Assembly: GCF_029714365.1 (NCBI RefSeq)
Contig: NZ_CP121659.1
Coordinates: 248,001-312,000, forward strand
DNA: 64,000 nucleotides
DNA from: Sinorhizobium terangae
GTDB taxonomy: Bacteria; Pseudomonadota; Alphaproteobacteria; Rhizobiales; Rhizobiaceae
Direction of reading: 5' to 3'
The position numbers and the translations under genes were made by a program. This document shows, one piece after another, positions 38,300 to 48,112 of the stretch; position 1 is the stretch's first letter, and every line of letters starts with the position of its first letter. Below the pieces are notes generated by a model. It did not search any database and had not been told where the DNA came from. It worked only from the letters and a program-made list of their open reading frames with translations.

Positions 38300-38680
38300 A
38301 TGGAACCGATTCAGCTTTTCGAACTTGCGTCGCGCCAGGCCCAATGGCTGACGGTTCGTCAGAACGTCGTGGCGGGGAACATCGCCAACGCCAATACGCC
38401 GCACTACCGGGCGAAAGACGTCGAGCCCTTTGAAAGCGTGCTGCAGAACACCGGCATCCAGATGGCGGCGACGCATCGCGCGCACTTCACCGAAAGCCCG
38501 GATGCCGCCCAGGTCACCGAAGTCAGCATGATCGACGACGTGCAGGTACAGCAGTCCGGCAACACGGTCGCGATCGAACAGGAAATGATGAAGACCGGTG
38601 AGATCAAGCGCGACTACGAGCTCAATGCCGGGCTCGTCAAAGCCTTTCACCGGATGATGCTCATGACGGTACGGAAATAA
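38300..38680 (+). CDS. flgB: Proximal rod protein FlgB
   Basis: This 126-residue rod protein has the N-terminal motif [20 protein letters not shown] and a long C-terminal helix. The start ATG at 38300 follows CAGGAG. It heads the long operon flgB-flgC-fliE-flgG-flgA-flgI-motE-flgH-fliL-fliP. Confidence 0.93.
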   Translation: MEPIQLFELASRQAQWLTVRQNVVAGNIANANTPHYRAKDVEPFESVLQNTGIQMAATHRAHFTESPDAAQVTEVSMIDDVQVQQSGNTVAIEQEMMKTGEIKRDYELNAGLVKAFHRMMLMTVRK

Positions 38681-38685
38681 GAATC

Positions 38686-39105
38686 ATGGATCCTTTGACT
38701 TCGGCCCTCAAGGTTTCGGCCTCCGGCCTGCAGGCGGAATCTACCCGTCTGCGCATCGTTTCAGAAAACATCGCCAATGCCCGCTCGACGGGCGATACGC
38801 CCGGTGCCGAGCCGTATCGCCGCAAGACCATCAGCTTCGCGGCGGAGGTCGACCGGGCGAGCGGCGCATCTCTCGTCGAGATCCAGCGTCTTGGCACGGA
38901 CGACTCGAATTTCAACATCGAGTTCGATCCCGGCAATCCGGCAGCCGACGAAAAGGGCATGGTCAAGATGCCGAACGTCAACGTCCTGATCGAAATGGCC
39001 GACATGCGCGAGGCCAACCGCGCCTATGAGGCCAACCTGCAGACCATCAAGCAGTCTCGCGATCTCATTTCCCAGACAATCGACCTGTTGAGGGCTTCGC
39101 AATAA
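38686..39105 (+). CDS. flgC: Proximal rod protein FlgC
   Basis: This 139-residue rod protein has the motif [20 protein letters not shown] and C-terminal [20 protein letters not shown]. It starts 5 bp after flgB and shares one base with fliE. Confidence 0.93.
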   Translation: MDPLTSALKVSASGLQAESTRLRIVSENIANARSTGDTPGAEPYRRKTISFAAEVDRASGASLVEIQRLGTDDSNFNIEFDPGNPAADEKGMVKMPNVNVLIEMADMREANRAYEANLQTIKQSRDLISQTIDLLRASQ

Positions 39106-39440
39106 TGATCGATGCAATCCAGTCCGTCGGCGCTTTTTCGGCCATGAAGGAGACGGAAGGCACGAGCCTGACCGCCTCCAGCTCGCTCATTGCGCCGAGC
39201 GCCGGCGCTTCCGTTCCGCAGTCGCAGAGCTTTGCCGAAGTCCTCGGCAACATGACGACCGACGCCATCCGTTCGATGAAGTCCGCCGAAGGGGCATCGC
39301 TCCAGGCTGTCCGCGGCGAAGCCAATACCCGTGAAGTCATCGACGCGGTGATGAATGCGGAACAGTCGCTGCAGACCGCACTCGCCATTCGCGACAAGGT
39401 GGTGAGCGCCTATCTCGAAATCGCGCGCATGCAGATCTGA
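39105..39440 (+). CDS. fliE: MS ring/rod junction protein FliE
   Basis: This 111-residue protein has the FliE C-terminal helices ([20 protein letters not shown], then [14 protein letters not shown]). It joins the MS ring to the proximal rod and is an early export substrate. Its start overlaps the flgC stop by one base. Confidence 0.92.
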   Translation: MIDAIQSVGAFSAMKETEGTSLTASSSLIAPSAGASVPQSQSFAEVLGNMTTDAIRSMKSAEGASLQAVRGEANTREVIDAVMNAEQSLQTALAIRDKVVSAYLEIARMQI

Positions 39441-39451
39441 AGGAACGAGAC

Positions 39452-40240
39452 ATGAAGGCCCTTTCCATCGCCGCCACGGGCATGAACGCCCAGCAGCTCA
39501 ACCTGGAAGTCATCGCGAACAACATCGCGAACATCAATACGACCGGCTACAAGCGGGCGCGCGCCGAGTTTTCCGACCTGCTCTATCAGACCGAGCGCGC
39601 CCAGGGCGTGCCCAACCGCGCCAACCAGGCGATCGTCCCGGAAGGCGCGATCATCGGTCTCGGCGTCCAGACCTCGGCGGTGCGCAACCTTCATATCCAG
39701 GGCAGCCTCGTCAACACCGGCAACGACTACGACCTGGCGCTCGTCGGCCGCGGCTGGTTCCAGATCGAAACGCCGGACGGAGAGACGGCCTATACCCGTT
39801 CAGGCGCCTTCAACACCAATGCCACCGGCCAGCTCGTCACCATTGACGGCTACGCCGTCGTTCCCGGCATCACGGTGCCGCAGGATGCGAGCGAAATCAC
39901 CTTCACTTCTTCCGGACAGGTGCTGGTCCGCATCGGCAACAACACGGAATTGCAGGAAATCGGCCAGCTGACGATCGCGAACTTCGTCAACGAGGCCGGC
40001 CTTGAGCCGCAGGGTGAGAACCTCTTCAAGCAAACGCCGGCTTCCGGCGAGCCGATCATCGGCACGCCGGCCGATCCCGGCTTCGCCCAGATCAAGCAGA
40101 ACTATCTCGAGGCCTCGAACGTCGATCCGGTCAAGGAAATCACCGACCTGATCTCGGCCCAGCGCGCCTATGAGATGAATTCCAAGATCATTCAGGCCGC
40201 TGACGAGATGGCGGCGACGGTCAGCAAGAACCTCAGGTAA
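39452..40240 (+). CDS. flgG: Distal rod protein FlgG
   Basis: This 262-residue distal rod protein has N-terminal [20 protein letters not shown] followed by the FlgG-specific [14 protein letters not shown] region, and C-terminal [20 protein letters not shown]. It starts 11 bp after fliE with AAGGAACG upstream. Confidence 0.94.
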   Translation: MKALSIAATGMNAQQLNLEVIANNIANINTTGYKRARAEFSDLLYQTERAQGVPNRANQAIVPEGAIIGLGVQTSAVRNLHIQGSLVNTGNDYDLALVGRGWFQIETPDGETAYTRSGAFNTNATGQLVTIDGYAVVPGITVPQDASEITFTSSGQVLVRIGNNTELQEIGQLTIANFVNEAGLEPQGENLFKQTPASGEPIIGTPADPGFAQIKQNYLEASNVDPVKEITDLISAQRAYEMNSKIIQAADEMAATVSKNLR

Positions 40241-40258
40241 CGTGAAACAGGGGCAAAC

Positions 40259-40765
40259 ATGATGTTTCGCCGATCCGCCGCAAACAAATCGACAAACGGT
40301 TCCCCGCTTCGGGTACGAACCGTGGCCTTCGCCGCGGCTGTCGCGGCCCTTCTGTCGCCGGCTACTGTTTTCGCGGAACGGCCGACCGCTGTCATCCCCA
40401 AGCAGACCATCTATCCCGGCGAGACTCTCGACGAGAGCCTTGTCGAGGTGGTCGACGTGACCAATCCCAATCTCGCGGACGGCTATGTCCGTTCCATCGA
40501 GGAGATTGAGGGCAAGGTCACGAAACGGACCCTCCTTCCCGGACGGGTGATCCTCGCCTCGGCATTGCGCGAGCAATATGCCGTCGAGCGCGGTTCGACG
40601 GTTCGGCTCGTCTTCAACGATGGCGGCCTGACGATCACGGCGGCCGGCTCGCCGTTGCAGGACGCCGCAGTTGGCGAACTGATCCGCGCACGCAACATCG
40701 ATACCGGCGTCATCATTTCCGGCACGGTCATGGCTGACGGCACGATCCATGTGGTGGCGAAATGA
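40259..40765 (+). CDS. flgA: P-ring assembly chaperone FlgA
   Basis: This 168-residue periplasmic protein has a signal sequence ending near VFA at residue 39 and a SAF-like domain (YPGETLDESLVEVVDV, LLPGRVILASALREQYAV, VGELIRARNIDTGVIISGTV). It helps FlgI assemble the P ring. It overlaps flgI by 4 bp. A second ATG at 40262 is equally possible as start. Confidence 0.9.
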   Translation: MMFRRSAANKSTNGSPLRVRTVAFAAAVAALLSPATVFAERPTAVIPKQTIYPGETLDESLVEVVDVTNPNLADGYVRSIEEIEGKVTKRTLLPGRVILASALREQYAVERGSTVRLVFNDGGLTITAAGSPLQDAAVGELIRARNIDTGVIISGTVMADGTIHVVAK

Positions 40766-41877
40766 AGCGGCATGTCTGTAAGTGGTTCCTGACACTCATC
40801 GCGGCCTTCGCCGCGACACTGACGCTTGCCCATGGCGCCTCCCGCATCAAGGACGTGGCCTCGCTGCAGGCAGGGCGAGACAACCAGCTTATCGGCTATG
40901 GTCTCGTCGTCGGCCTGCAGGGAACCGGCGACAGCCTGCGCTCTTCGCCCTTCACTGACCAGTCGATCCGCGCCATGCTGCAGAACCTCGGGATCTCGAC
41001 CCAGGGCGGCGAGTCGCGCACGCGCAACGTCGCGGCGGTGCTGGTCACGGCAACACTGCCGCCCTTCGCAAGCCCGGGCAGCCGCGTCGACGTGACGGTC
41101 GGCTCTCTCGGCGATGCGACGTCGCTGCGCGGCGGTACGCTGGTCATGACCTCGCTCTCCGGCGCCGATGGGCAGATTTACGCGGTGGCGCAAGGCTCGG
41201 TCGTCGTGACCGGCTTCAGCGCGCAAGGCGATGCCGCCACCCTCAATCAGGGCGTGACTACGGCCGGGCGCGTGCCGAACGGTGCCATCATCGAGCGGGA
41301 ACTGCCGGCGCGGTTCAAGGACGGCGTCAATCTGGTGCTGCAACTGCGCAACCCGGATTTTTCGACGGCTGTCGGCATGGCCGCGGCAATCAACAAATAT
41401 GCCGCCGCGCAGTTTGGCGGCCGCATCGCCGAAGCCAAGGATTCGCAGTCGGTGCTGGTCGAAAAGCCCAAGATGGCCGATCTCGCACGCCTGATGGCCG
41501 ATGTTGAAAACCTGGTGATCGAAACCGATGTGCCGGCGCGCGTCGTCATCAATGAAAGAACCGGCACGATCGTCATTGGCCAGGACGTGCGCGTCGCCGA
41601 GGTCGCGGTCAGTTACGGCACGCTCACCGTACAGGTGACCGAGGCGCCGACCGTCGTGCAGCCGGCGCCGTTCTCGCGCGGCGAGACGGCGCTCGAACCG
41701 AACACCATTATCGAGGCACAATCGGATGGCGGAACGGTCGCGATCCTGAATGGCTCGAGTCTCCGCTCGCTCGTCGCCGGTCTCAACAATATCGGCGTCA
41801 AGCCGGATGGCATCATCGCCATCCTGCAAAGCATCAAAACGGCGGGAGCCCTTCAGGCGGAGCTTGTTCTGCAATGA
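40762..41877 (+). CDS. flgI: Flagellar P-ring protein FlgI
   Basis: This 371-residue periplasmic protein has a signal peptide ending near AHGAS. Family features include RIKDVASLQAGRDNQLIGYG, LVVGLQGTGDSL and GTIVIGQDVRVAEVAVSYG. It surrounds the rod in the peptidoglycan layer. Four-base overlaps on both sides link it to flgA and motE. Confidence 0.95.
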   Translation: MKRHVCKWFLTLIAAFAATLTLAHGASRIKDVASLQAGRDNQLIGYGLVVGLQGTGDSLRSSPFTDQSIRAMLQNLGISTQGGESRTRNVAAVLVTATLPPFASPGSRVDVTVGSLGDATSLRGGTLVMTSLSGADGQIYAVAQGSVVVTGFSAQGDAATLNQGVTTAGRVPNGAIIERELPARFKDGVNLVLQLRNPDFSTAVGMAAAINKYAAAQFGGRIAEAKDSQSVLVEKPKMADLARLMADVENLVIETDVPARVVINERTGTIVIGQDVRVAEVAVSYGTLTVQVTEAPTVVQPAPFSRGETALEPNTIIEAQSDGGTVAILNGSSLRSLVAGLNNIGVKPDGIIAILQSIKTAGALQAELVLQ

Positions 41878-42413
41878 CCGGACATTTGGACGAACTTCTC
41901 GGAAATTCGCTGCGCATGCTGGTGATCTCGGCCGCCGGCGCCTTGATGCTGGCGCTGCCGGGGGCCTTTGCGCAGGACGTAACGGCGCCACCGGCGGAAA
42001 GCGGCAGTGCCAACGAGATCCAGCAGTTTTGCACGAACATCGCCGATGCCGCGCGTGACCAGCGCTATCTCCTGCAACGCAAGGAACTGGAAAATCTTCA
42101 GGCCAACGTCGACGAGCGCATCGCGACGCTCGAGAAGCGGCGCGCCGAATACGAGGACTGGCTGAAACGCCGCAACGATTTCCTCAAACAGGCGGAACTC
42201 GGGCTCGTCGATATCTACAAGACGATGAAACCCGATGCGGCCGCCGGTAAGCTCGAGATGGTGCGCCCGGAGATCGCCGCGGCCATCGTCATGAAGCTGC
42301 CGCCGCGTCAGTCGTCGCTGATCCTCAGCGAGATGAGCGACGACAAGGCAGCGGTGCTGACCAACATCATTTCGAGCGCGAGCGATCCCAACACCTCCAA
42401 GGAGCCATCATGA
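41874..42413 (+). CDS. motE: MotC chaperone MotE
   Basis: This 179-residue periplasmic protein has a signal-like hydrophobic segment (residues about 14-33, ending FAQD), a coiled-coil region (QRKELENLQANVDERIATLE) and a C-terminal MgtE-N-like helical domain (RPEIAAAIVMKLPPRQSSLI). It has one cysteine (QQFCTNI) available for disulfide formation. MotE in S. meliloti folds and stabilises MotC. It lies between flgI and flgH with 4-bp overlaps. Confidence 0.88.
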   Translation: MTGHLDELLGNSLRMLVISAAGALMLALPGAFAQDVTAPPAESGSANEIQQFCTNIADAARDQRYLLQRKELENLQANVDERIATLEKRRAEYEDWLKRRNDFLKQAELGLVDIYKTMKPDAAAGKLEMVRPEIAAAIVMKLPPRQSSLILSEMSDDKAAVLTNIISSASDPNTSKEPS

Positions 42414-43120
42414 GAAAGCATTTTACGGCCGTCCTGGCCGCGGGCCTCCTTGCGGGATGTCAGAACCAGGCTCTGCGGGAGATCGGCCAGGCCCCGTCAA
42501 TGAGCCCGATCGGCAGTGGCCTGCAATATACGCAGGCGCCGCAGCTCGCCGCATATCCAAAGCAGCCGCACCAGATCACGAACGGGTATTCGCTCTGGAA
42601 CGATCAGCAGGCCGCTCTCTTCAAGGATGCGCGCGCGATCAATGTCGGCGACATCCTGACGGTCGATATCAGGATCGACGACAAGGCGTCCTTCGACAAC
42701 AAGACGGATCGCAGCCGCAAGAATTCAAGCGGCTTCAACATCGGGGCCAGCGGGGCATCGCAGACCAGCGATTTCGATTGGTCGGGTGATCTCAAATACG
42801 GCTCCAACACCAAGACCGAGGGCGATGGCAAGACAGAGCGGTCCGAAAAGCTGCGCTTGCTTGTCGCCGCCGTCGTGACCGGAGTGCTCGAGAACGGCAA
42901 CCTGTTGATCAGCGGTTCGCAGGAAGTTCGGGTCAACCATGAACTGCGCATCCTCAATGTCGCAGGCATCGTCCGGCCGAGGGATGTCGACGCCGACAAC
43001 ATCATCTCCTACGACCGTATCGCCGAGGCCCGCATCTCCTACGGCGGCCGTGGCCGCCTGACCGAAGTGCAGCAGCCGCCTTGGGGCCAGCAAGTCGTAG
43101 ACCTGCTCTCGCCGATCTGA
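42410..43120 (+). CDS. flgH: Flagellar L-ring lipoprotein FlgH
   Basis: This 236-residue outer-membrane lipoprotein has the lipobox LLAGC with Cys17. The mature part has SLWNDQQAALFKDARAINVG and VRPRDVDADNIISYDRIAEA, typical of FlgH. It forms the L ring that bushes the rod through the outer membrane. It overlaps motE by 4 bp and is followed by 90 bp before fliL. Confidence 0.94.
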   Translation: MRKHFTAVLAAGLLAGCQNQALREIGQAPSMSPIGSGLQYTQAPQLAAYPKQPHQITNGYSLWNDQQAALFKDARAINVGDILTVDIRIDDKASFDNKTDRSRKNSSGFNIGASGASQTSDFDWSGDLKYGSNTKTEGDGKTERSEKLRLLVAAVVTGVLENGNLLISGSQEVRVNHELRILNVAGIVRPRDVDADNIISYDRIAEARISYGGRGRLTEVQQPPWGQQVVDLLSPI

Positions 43121-43210
43121 TCGGGGGCGGATTGCAAATCGAAGTGCCACGGCGTCGCCTGTCTCCCCGACAAGGCGCCGCGCCGTGGCCAACCGGCACG
43201 GATTGGCACC

Positions 43211-43702
43211 ATGGAAGAAATCGATAGCGCGCAGTCCTCCAAATCCAAGGTGATGACGATTGCCGCCCTGGCCGTGGTGACCGTCGTCGCCGGCGGCGGC
43301 GGATGGCTCGTCGGTCAGTTGTTGGCGCCGCCTCCACCAGCGGAGAAGACCGAGGCCGTTGCCGAAGTCGCGCCGAACGCCACCGGTACCGAAGGTGTTC
43401 CCAAGATCGCCACCGAGGCCAATGGTGTCGTGCAGCTGGAGCCGATCACGACCAACCTCGCTTATCCCGCCGAAAACTGGGTCCGCCTGGAAGTCGCGCT
43501 GCAGTTCAATGGCATCCCGGACGTTGCCTTGGCCGAGCAGATACACCAGGACATTGCAGCCTATCTCAAGACCGTGTCCCTGCAGCAAATTCAAGGGCCG
43601 CGAGGCTTTCAATATCTCCGGGATGACATTCAGGAGCGGGTTGACCTGCGCTCCGACGGACGCGTAACGAATGTGATGTTCCGAACCTTCGTCATCCAAT
43701 GA
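43211..43702 (+). CDS. fliL: Flagellar stator-associated protein FliL
   Basis: This 163-residue single-span protein has a membrane helix at about residues 16-38 (TIAALAVVTVVAGGGGWLVG), a Pro-rich link and a periplasmic stomatin-like FliL domain (ENWVRLEVALQFNG, RDDIQERVDLRSDGRV). It helps stators engage the rotor. It starts 90 bp after flgH. Confidence 0.9.
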   Translation: MEEIDSAQSSKSKVMTIAALAVVTVVAGGGGWLVGQLLAPPPPAEKTEAVAEVAPNATGTEGVPKIATEANGVVQLEPITTNLAYPAENWVRLEVALQFNGIPDVALAEQIHQDIAAYLKTVSLQQIQGPRGFQYLRDDIQERVDLRSDGRVTNVMFRTFVIQ

Positions 43703-43750
43703 TTCGGCAGGGTCGGGACTAGGAATTCATCCATTCTGTCAGGCCCCTCA

Positions 43751-44488
43751 ATGCTCCGGATTGCTGCCTTCATAATCGCCATGCTGGCGATGTCGGGAAT
43801 TGCCGGGGCGCAGAGTTTTCCCGCCGACATTCTGAACACGCCGGTCGACGGTTCCGTTGCATCGTGGATCATCCGCACCTTCGGTCTCATCACCGTTCTA
43901 TCGGTGGCACCGGGCATTCTGATTATGGTGACGAGCTTCCCGCGCTTCGTCATCGCCTTCGCGATCCTGCGGTCGGGCATGGGACTAGCAACCACGCCGT
44001 CCAACATGATCATGGTGTCGCTTGCCCTGTTCATGACCTTCTATGTGATGGCGCCGACCTTCGATCGCGCCTGGCGCGAGGGGATAGATCCGCTCCTCAA
44101 GAATGAAATCTCGGAAACCGAAGCCATGCCGCGCGTAGCAGAGCCATTCCGCGAGTTCATGCTTGCCAATACGCGCGACAAGGATCTGCAACTCTTCATC
44201 GATATCGCCAAGGAAAAGGGCCAGACCGTCGTGGTCGAAGACAAGGTCGATCTCAGGGCCGTGGTGCCGGCCTTCATGATCTCGGAGATCCGCCGCGGCT
44301 TCGAAATCGGCTTCCTGATCATGCTACCGTTCCTGGTGATCGACCTAATAGTCGCGACCATCACCATGGCGATGGGCATGATGATGCTGCCGCCGACGGC
44401 TATCTCGCTGCCGTTCAAGATCCTCTTCTTCGTGCTGATCGACGGCTGGAACCTGCTGGTCGGCAGCCTGGTGCGGTCGTTCACCTGA
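43751..44488 (+). CDS. fliP: Flagellar export-gate protein FliP
   Basis: This 245-residue export-gate subunit has a signal peptide (ends near GIAGAQ) and membrane segments with the FliP signatures LITVLSVAPGILIMVTSFPR, FILRSGMG-like helix and MGMMMLPPTAISLPFKI. It forms the export pore with FliQ and FliR. It ends the flgB operon and is convergent with the glycosyltransferase gene. Confidence 0.95.
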   Translation: MLRIAAFIIAMLAMSGIAGAQSFPADILNTPVDGSVASWIIRTFGLITVLSVAPGILIMVTSFPRFVIAFAILRSGMGLATTPSNMIMVSLALFMTFYVMAPTFDRAWREGIDPLLKNEISETEAMPRVAEPFREFMLANTRDKDLQLFIDIAKEKGQTVVVEDKVDLRAVVPAFMISEIRRGFEIGFLIMLPFLVIDLIVATITMAMGMMMLPPTAISLPFKILFFVLIDGWNLLVGSLVRSFT

Positions 44489-44600
44489 TCTGCAGTCGGG
44501 CAGCCTTTCGACAATCCAGCAATCCAAAACTGTCGCCGCGGCATCCTGGCGGACACTGTGAGTTCTGCGAAAATGCGGCCTGATCGAAGCCAAACAGCAA

Positions 44601-44635
44601 GGAGGCAGTGGATCCACTGCCTCTTTCAACCTTTT
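44601..44635. terminator. Palindromic terminator between fliP and glycosyltransferase
   Basis: GAGGCAGTGGATCCACTGCC at 44602-44621 begins a perfect palindrome that ends at 44623, followed by TTTC and then CCTTTTC. It can end both convergent transcripts. Confidence 0.75.
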
Positions 44636-44651
44636 CTGTGATGCGGGCGAT

Positions 44652-46631
44652 CTATCGCTCGAAGGAACCCTCGCGCGGCGGAAGTGCGGGAACATCGATG
44701 TGATCCGGTGGCAGCTTCTGCTTGGCGCGATCCACCATCATCTCATAGCCGCGCTCCAGGTGTCGGCAGAAGCGCTCCGCGTCGAACAGCGGCATGCGGA
44801 AGCGGTTCTCCTCGAGCGTCTTCCTGTATTCGGCGATTTTCTCGCGGTTCTCATAGAGTGCGACCGCTTCGGCGACATAGGCTTCGGCGCCGGCGGTCAC
44901 GAGTTCTGGAAGCCCGATCGCGTTGAGCAGGCTTTCGCTTACGCGCGAGGCGAAGTTGGTACCCTTGAAGGTCAGCACCGGCAAGCCTGCCCAGAGCTGT
45001 TCCGACGTGGTCGTGTGGCCGTTATAAGGATAGGTGTCGAGGCCGAGATCGGCCGCGGGCAGACGGTTGATATGCTCTGTATAGGCCGTCTTGCTGCACA
45101 GGATGATGCGTTTCGAAGCGATACCGCCGCTCTGGAACTTGCGCAGAATGTTGGCCTGCGCGTCCCTCTTGCACATGAGCCACAAAACGCTGTCCGGTGT
45201 TCGGCGAAGGATTTCGATCCAGAGATTGATCGTCTGCAGAGAGATCTTTCTGCTGGCGTTAAACGACGCAAAGACGAACGCGTCGTCCGGAAGGCCGAGG
45301 TCCTTTCGCGCAATGCCGTACGCGCGTGGGCGGTGATAGGGATCGTTCGGCTGATAGGTTTCCGGCAGTCGGCAGAACTTTTCGTAGTAATGATCCTGGC
45401 TTCCCTCAGGCAGCACATACGGGTCACCGATAACATAGTCGACATCGATGTTTGTCGCGGTTCCGGGAAAGCCGAGCCAGGAAACCTGAACCGGTGCAGC
45501 CTGATGGTTAAGGATCTTCAGCCGGTTGTCGAGCGTATGGCCCTTGAGGTCGACCAGGATATCGATGCCTTCTGAACGGATGACAGCCGCCGCCTCCTCA
45601 TCGGACATATCGTTGATGCGGACAATTCGTCCCCAGTTGCCGCGGTTGCCGCGATCGCGGGCCAGGTTGCTCTCCTTCGTATGGCAAAAGAGCGTGACCT
45701 CGAATCTTTCCGGATCGTGTAGTTCCAATACTGCCTGAAGCAACTTCATCGTTGCATGCTGATCCCAGAAGTCCGCCGAAAGATATCCGATGCGGATCTT
45801 CTTCGCCCATTGATGCGGCATGTTGCGTCGCGCCTCGGTAATTGCGGAAGCAAAAGGTTGGCTCCTTGCGCCGGCCCATCGGTTAAGCTTTTCATCGCCG
45901 CACCACGTAACGTGATAGTAAGGGGACTCGGCAGCTAGGATCTGGTATTTCCCCGCATCCAGGGCTTTCTGGACGTCCGGATAGTACTTCTCGATCTCTA
46001 CGTAGTCGTTAGCCTCGCGGGCGAAGACGAGATAGGCCGCCCGCAACACCGTGCTCTTCGGATTTTTCCGGAAGAGATTGACGACTGCATCGCGATCCTG
46101 CGCATCGTCGATATCGGCCGTCAGAAGCTTGAAGGCGAGAGACTGGTGCTGGATATTTGCGCTGGTGGAAAGCGGCGCCTTGAACAGGCCGAGAATTTCC
46201 TTCTGGTCCCGCTTCAAGAAGATGGATGCGATGATGAATGCGATGTCCGGGTCGGTCTTCGCCTTTTCGAGAAGGGGAAGACCGATGCTGAGCGCCTCGT
46301 CCTCGTTGCCGCACGCAAAGTGCAGCTTCATCGCTTCGGTCAAATAATGTTCCGAACGCGAACCCTTCTCCTCTCCGGCCAATTGATAGGCGCGCGCCGC
46401 ATCGGTCTTGAAGCCAAGTTTCAAGAGGACCTTCGCCAGGAGGACGAATGTCTTGGCCTCCCGGCTGATGTTCATCAGGTGGTTAAGCTGGTTGAGCGCC
46501 TCGGTGTACTGGCCTTTCTGATATTGCCGGGAGGCGGTCGTGAAGAGGGCATGCGCGTTCAAGTGCGGCTCCGTCGCATAGGGCGGACAGCGGTCGGCGT
46601 CCTGCCGCTCCAGTCCTGATTCGATCGACAT
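44652..46631 (-). CDS. GT41 (OGT/SPINDLY-type) glycosyltransferase with TPR-like region
   Basis: This 659-residue protein has helical TPR-like repeats in residues about 25-210 and a GT41 catalytic region from about 270. Family blocks are IRIGYLSADFWDQHATMKL, APVQVSWLGFPGTATNIDVD, FASFNASRKISLQTINLW and DLGLDTYPYNGHTTTSEQLW, matching eukaryotic and bacterial O-GlcNAc transferase-like enzymes that modify Ser/Thr. It reads against the flanking flagellar genes, between fliP and the three flagellin genes. No clear ribosome-binding site precedes the ATG. Inference: it glycosylates flagellin in the cytoplasm before export. It could instead modify another protein. Confidence 0.88.
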   Translation of the reverse strand: MSIESGLERQDADRCPPYATEPHLNAHALFTTASRQYQKGQYTEALNQLNHLMNISREAKTFVLLAKVLLKLGFKTDAARAYQLAGEEKGSRSEHYLTEAMKLHFACGNEDEALSIGLPLLEKAKTDPDIAFIIASIFLKRDQKEILGLFKAPLSTSANIQHQSLAFKLLTADIDDAQDRDAVVNLFRKNPKSTVLRAAYLVFAREANDYVEIEKYYPDVQKALDAGKYQILAAESPYYHVTWCGDEKLNRWAGARSQPFASAITEARRNMPHQWAKKIRIGYLSADFWDQHATMKLLQAVLELHDPERFEVTLFCHTKESNLARDRGNRGNWGRIVRINDMSDEEAAAVIRSEGIDILVDLKGHTLDNRLKILNHQAAPVQVSWLGFPGTATNIDVDYVIGDPYVLPEGSQDHYYEKFCRLPETYQPNDPYHRPRAYGIARKDLGLPDDAFVFASFNASRKISLQTINLWIEILRRTPDSVLWLMCKRDAQANILRKFQSGGIASKRIILCSKTAYTEHINRLPAADLGLDTYPYNGHTTTSEQLWAGLPVLTFKGTNFASRVSESLLNAIGLPELVTAGAEAYVAEAVALYENREKIAEYRKTLEENRFRMPLFDAERFCRHLERGYEMMVDRAKQKLPPDHIDVPALPPREGSFER

Positions 46632-46881
46632 GTTTCAGGGGACATTGTCGCTGCCGGACCTTGCCTCAGGCGTGACTCCAAGATTGTTGGCTTACACCTG
46701 TCAAGGAGATGTGCTGCGACGAAAAAACTACATGAGGTCAGTCATTTAATTGTGCGTTAAGCATGATTCGAGCCATCCGGAACAGGCACCCGCATTTAAT
46801 GAATTTGCAAGCATTGGTCTCGATATTCGTCTCCACATGACGGGTTTGGTTTCTTCCAAAGGATGTTTGTTGGAACCGAGA

Positions 46882-46934
46882 GGCATGAAGCCGGTCCGTC
46901 ATCACCGGTAGTGTACGCAGTCCGGTATGTCCCC
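46882..46934 (+). promoter_or_regulatory. Shared flagellin leader motif, flaA copy
   Basis: GCATGA at 46883, CCGGT at 46905 and CCGGTATGT at 46922 lie 85 to 45 bp before the flaA start. The same blocks in the same order precede both other flagellin genes. The 335-bp region from 46632 to the flaA start holds no other gene. The motif may be promoter DNA or a 5' leader RNA, possibly for FlbT. Confidence 0.5.
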
Positions 46935-46966
46935 CAACCGTATTCAGTAAAAAAGGGACAACTCAC

Positions 46967-47911
46967 ATGACCAGCATCATGACGAACTCTTCGGCAATGG
47001 CCGCAATTGCGACCCTGCGCTCGATCAATTCCTCGATGGAAACGACCCAGGACCGCATTTCCTCCGGCTATCGCGTTGGTTCGGCCTCTGACAACGCCGC
47101 CTATTGGTCGATCGCGACCACGATGCGTTCGGACAACAAGGCGCTTTCGACCGTTCAGGACGCACTCGGCCTCGGCGCCGCCAAGACGGACGTTGCCTAC
47201 ACCGCGATGAAGTCCTCGATCGACGTCGTCGACGAAATCAAGGCAAAGCTCGTTGCTGCCTCTGAGCCGGGCGTCGACAAGGGCAAGATCCAGAAGGAAA
47301 TCAAGGAACTGCAGAACCAGCTCGTCAGCATCGCGAAGTCCGCTTCGTTCTCGGGCGAAAACTGGGTCTACAACGACAACAACAATGCTGCCGGCACCAA
47401 GTCGATCGTCGGTTCGTTCAACCGCGACGCTAGCGGCAATGTCAGCCTGACCACGCTGCAGTTCGATACGACCAAGAGCTCGCTCATCGAAGTCGACTCG
47501 GCCGGTGCCTACGTCACCAATGGTTCGGGCCTGCTTTCGAGTGACCTCGAATACACCGACACGGATGGCACGACGACGGTCACCTTGAGCTACAACCTGC
47601 TCGAGATGGACATCAGCAGCATGACCACTGGTGACCTGGCCGAGGCCATCTCCGGTGTCGATGCCGCCCTGCAGACGATGACCGATGCAGCCTCCGATCT
47701 CGGTGCGCTCAATAGCCGCGTCGACATGCAGAAGGACTTCGTGGCCGATCTGATGGACTCGATCGAGAAGGGTGTCGGCAAGCTCGTCGATGCCGACATG
47801 AACGAGGAATCGACACGCCTCAAGGCCCTGCAGACGCAGCAGCAGCTCGGCATCCAGTCGCTGTCGATCGCCAACAGCAACTCGCAGAACATCCTGTCGC
47901 TGTTCCGCTAA
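46967..47911 (+). CDS. flaA: Flagellin A
   Basis: This 314-residue flagellin has the conserved N-terminal D0/D1 helices (AIATLRSINSSMETTQDRIS, then SIATTMRSDNKALSTVQDAL) and the C-terminal D0/D1 end (STRLKALQTQQQLGIQSLSI, NSQNILSLFR). The central region is short, so D2/D3 domains are mostly absent. It is nearly identical to the next gene, a recent tandem duplicate. Start at ATG with AAAGGGA upstream. It forms the filament, with Ser/Thr-rich surface segments that could carry glycans. Confidence 0.95.
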   Translation: MTSIMTNSSAMAAIATLRSINSSMETTQDRISSGYRVGSASDNAAYWSIATTMRSDNKALSTVQDALGLGAAKTDVAYTAMKSSIDVVDEIKAKLVAASEPGVDKGKIQKEIKELQNQLVSIAKSASFSGENWVYNDNNNAAGTKSIVGSFNRDASGNVSLTTLQFDTTKSSLIEVDSAGAYVTNGSGLLSSDLEYTDTDGTTTVTLSYNLLEMDISSMTTGDLAEAISGVDAALQTMTDAASDLGALNSRVDMQKDFVADLMDSIEKGVGKLVDADMNEESTRLKALQTQQQLGIQSLSIANSNSQNILSLFR

Positions 47912-47953
47912 GCAATGGGCGGGTGATTACCCGTACCTGACTTCAGCAAATCG

Positions 47954-47990
47954 AGGCCGCGTTTCGCAAGAACGCGGCCTTCTGCCTTTC
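47954..47990 (+). terminator. Rho-independent terminator after flaA
   Basis: AGGCCGCGTT (47954-47963) pairs with AACGCGGCCT (47971-47980), 7-base loop, followed by a pyrimidine-rich run. flaA is thus probably its own transcript. Confidence 0.8.
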
Positions 47991-48112
47991 TGGTCGATGG
48001 CTTCTCAAAAATCTGACGGAATCGGGAATTCGCTTCAGCCTTCGTTAACTATGTTGGTGTTTGCTGTGGCCATCGAGACGGCGGGTTAACCAACAAGATT
48101 AACGCGTTAGCA

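Noticed and set aside
43703..43750. A further class II-like element before fliP (CGGCAG, 8 bp, CTAG)
   Set aside because: The hexamer and spacing both differ from the seven good copies, and fliP is already in the flgB operon.
46804..46824. TTTGCAAG, 9 bp, CGAT upstream of flaA as a class II element
   Set aside because: Only a partial match and far from the start; the other two flagellin genes have nothing comparable, so it is probably chance.
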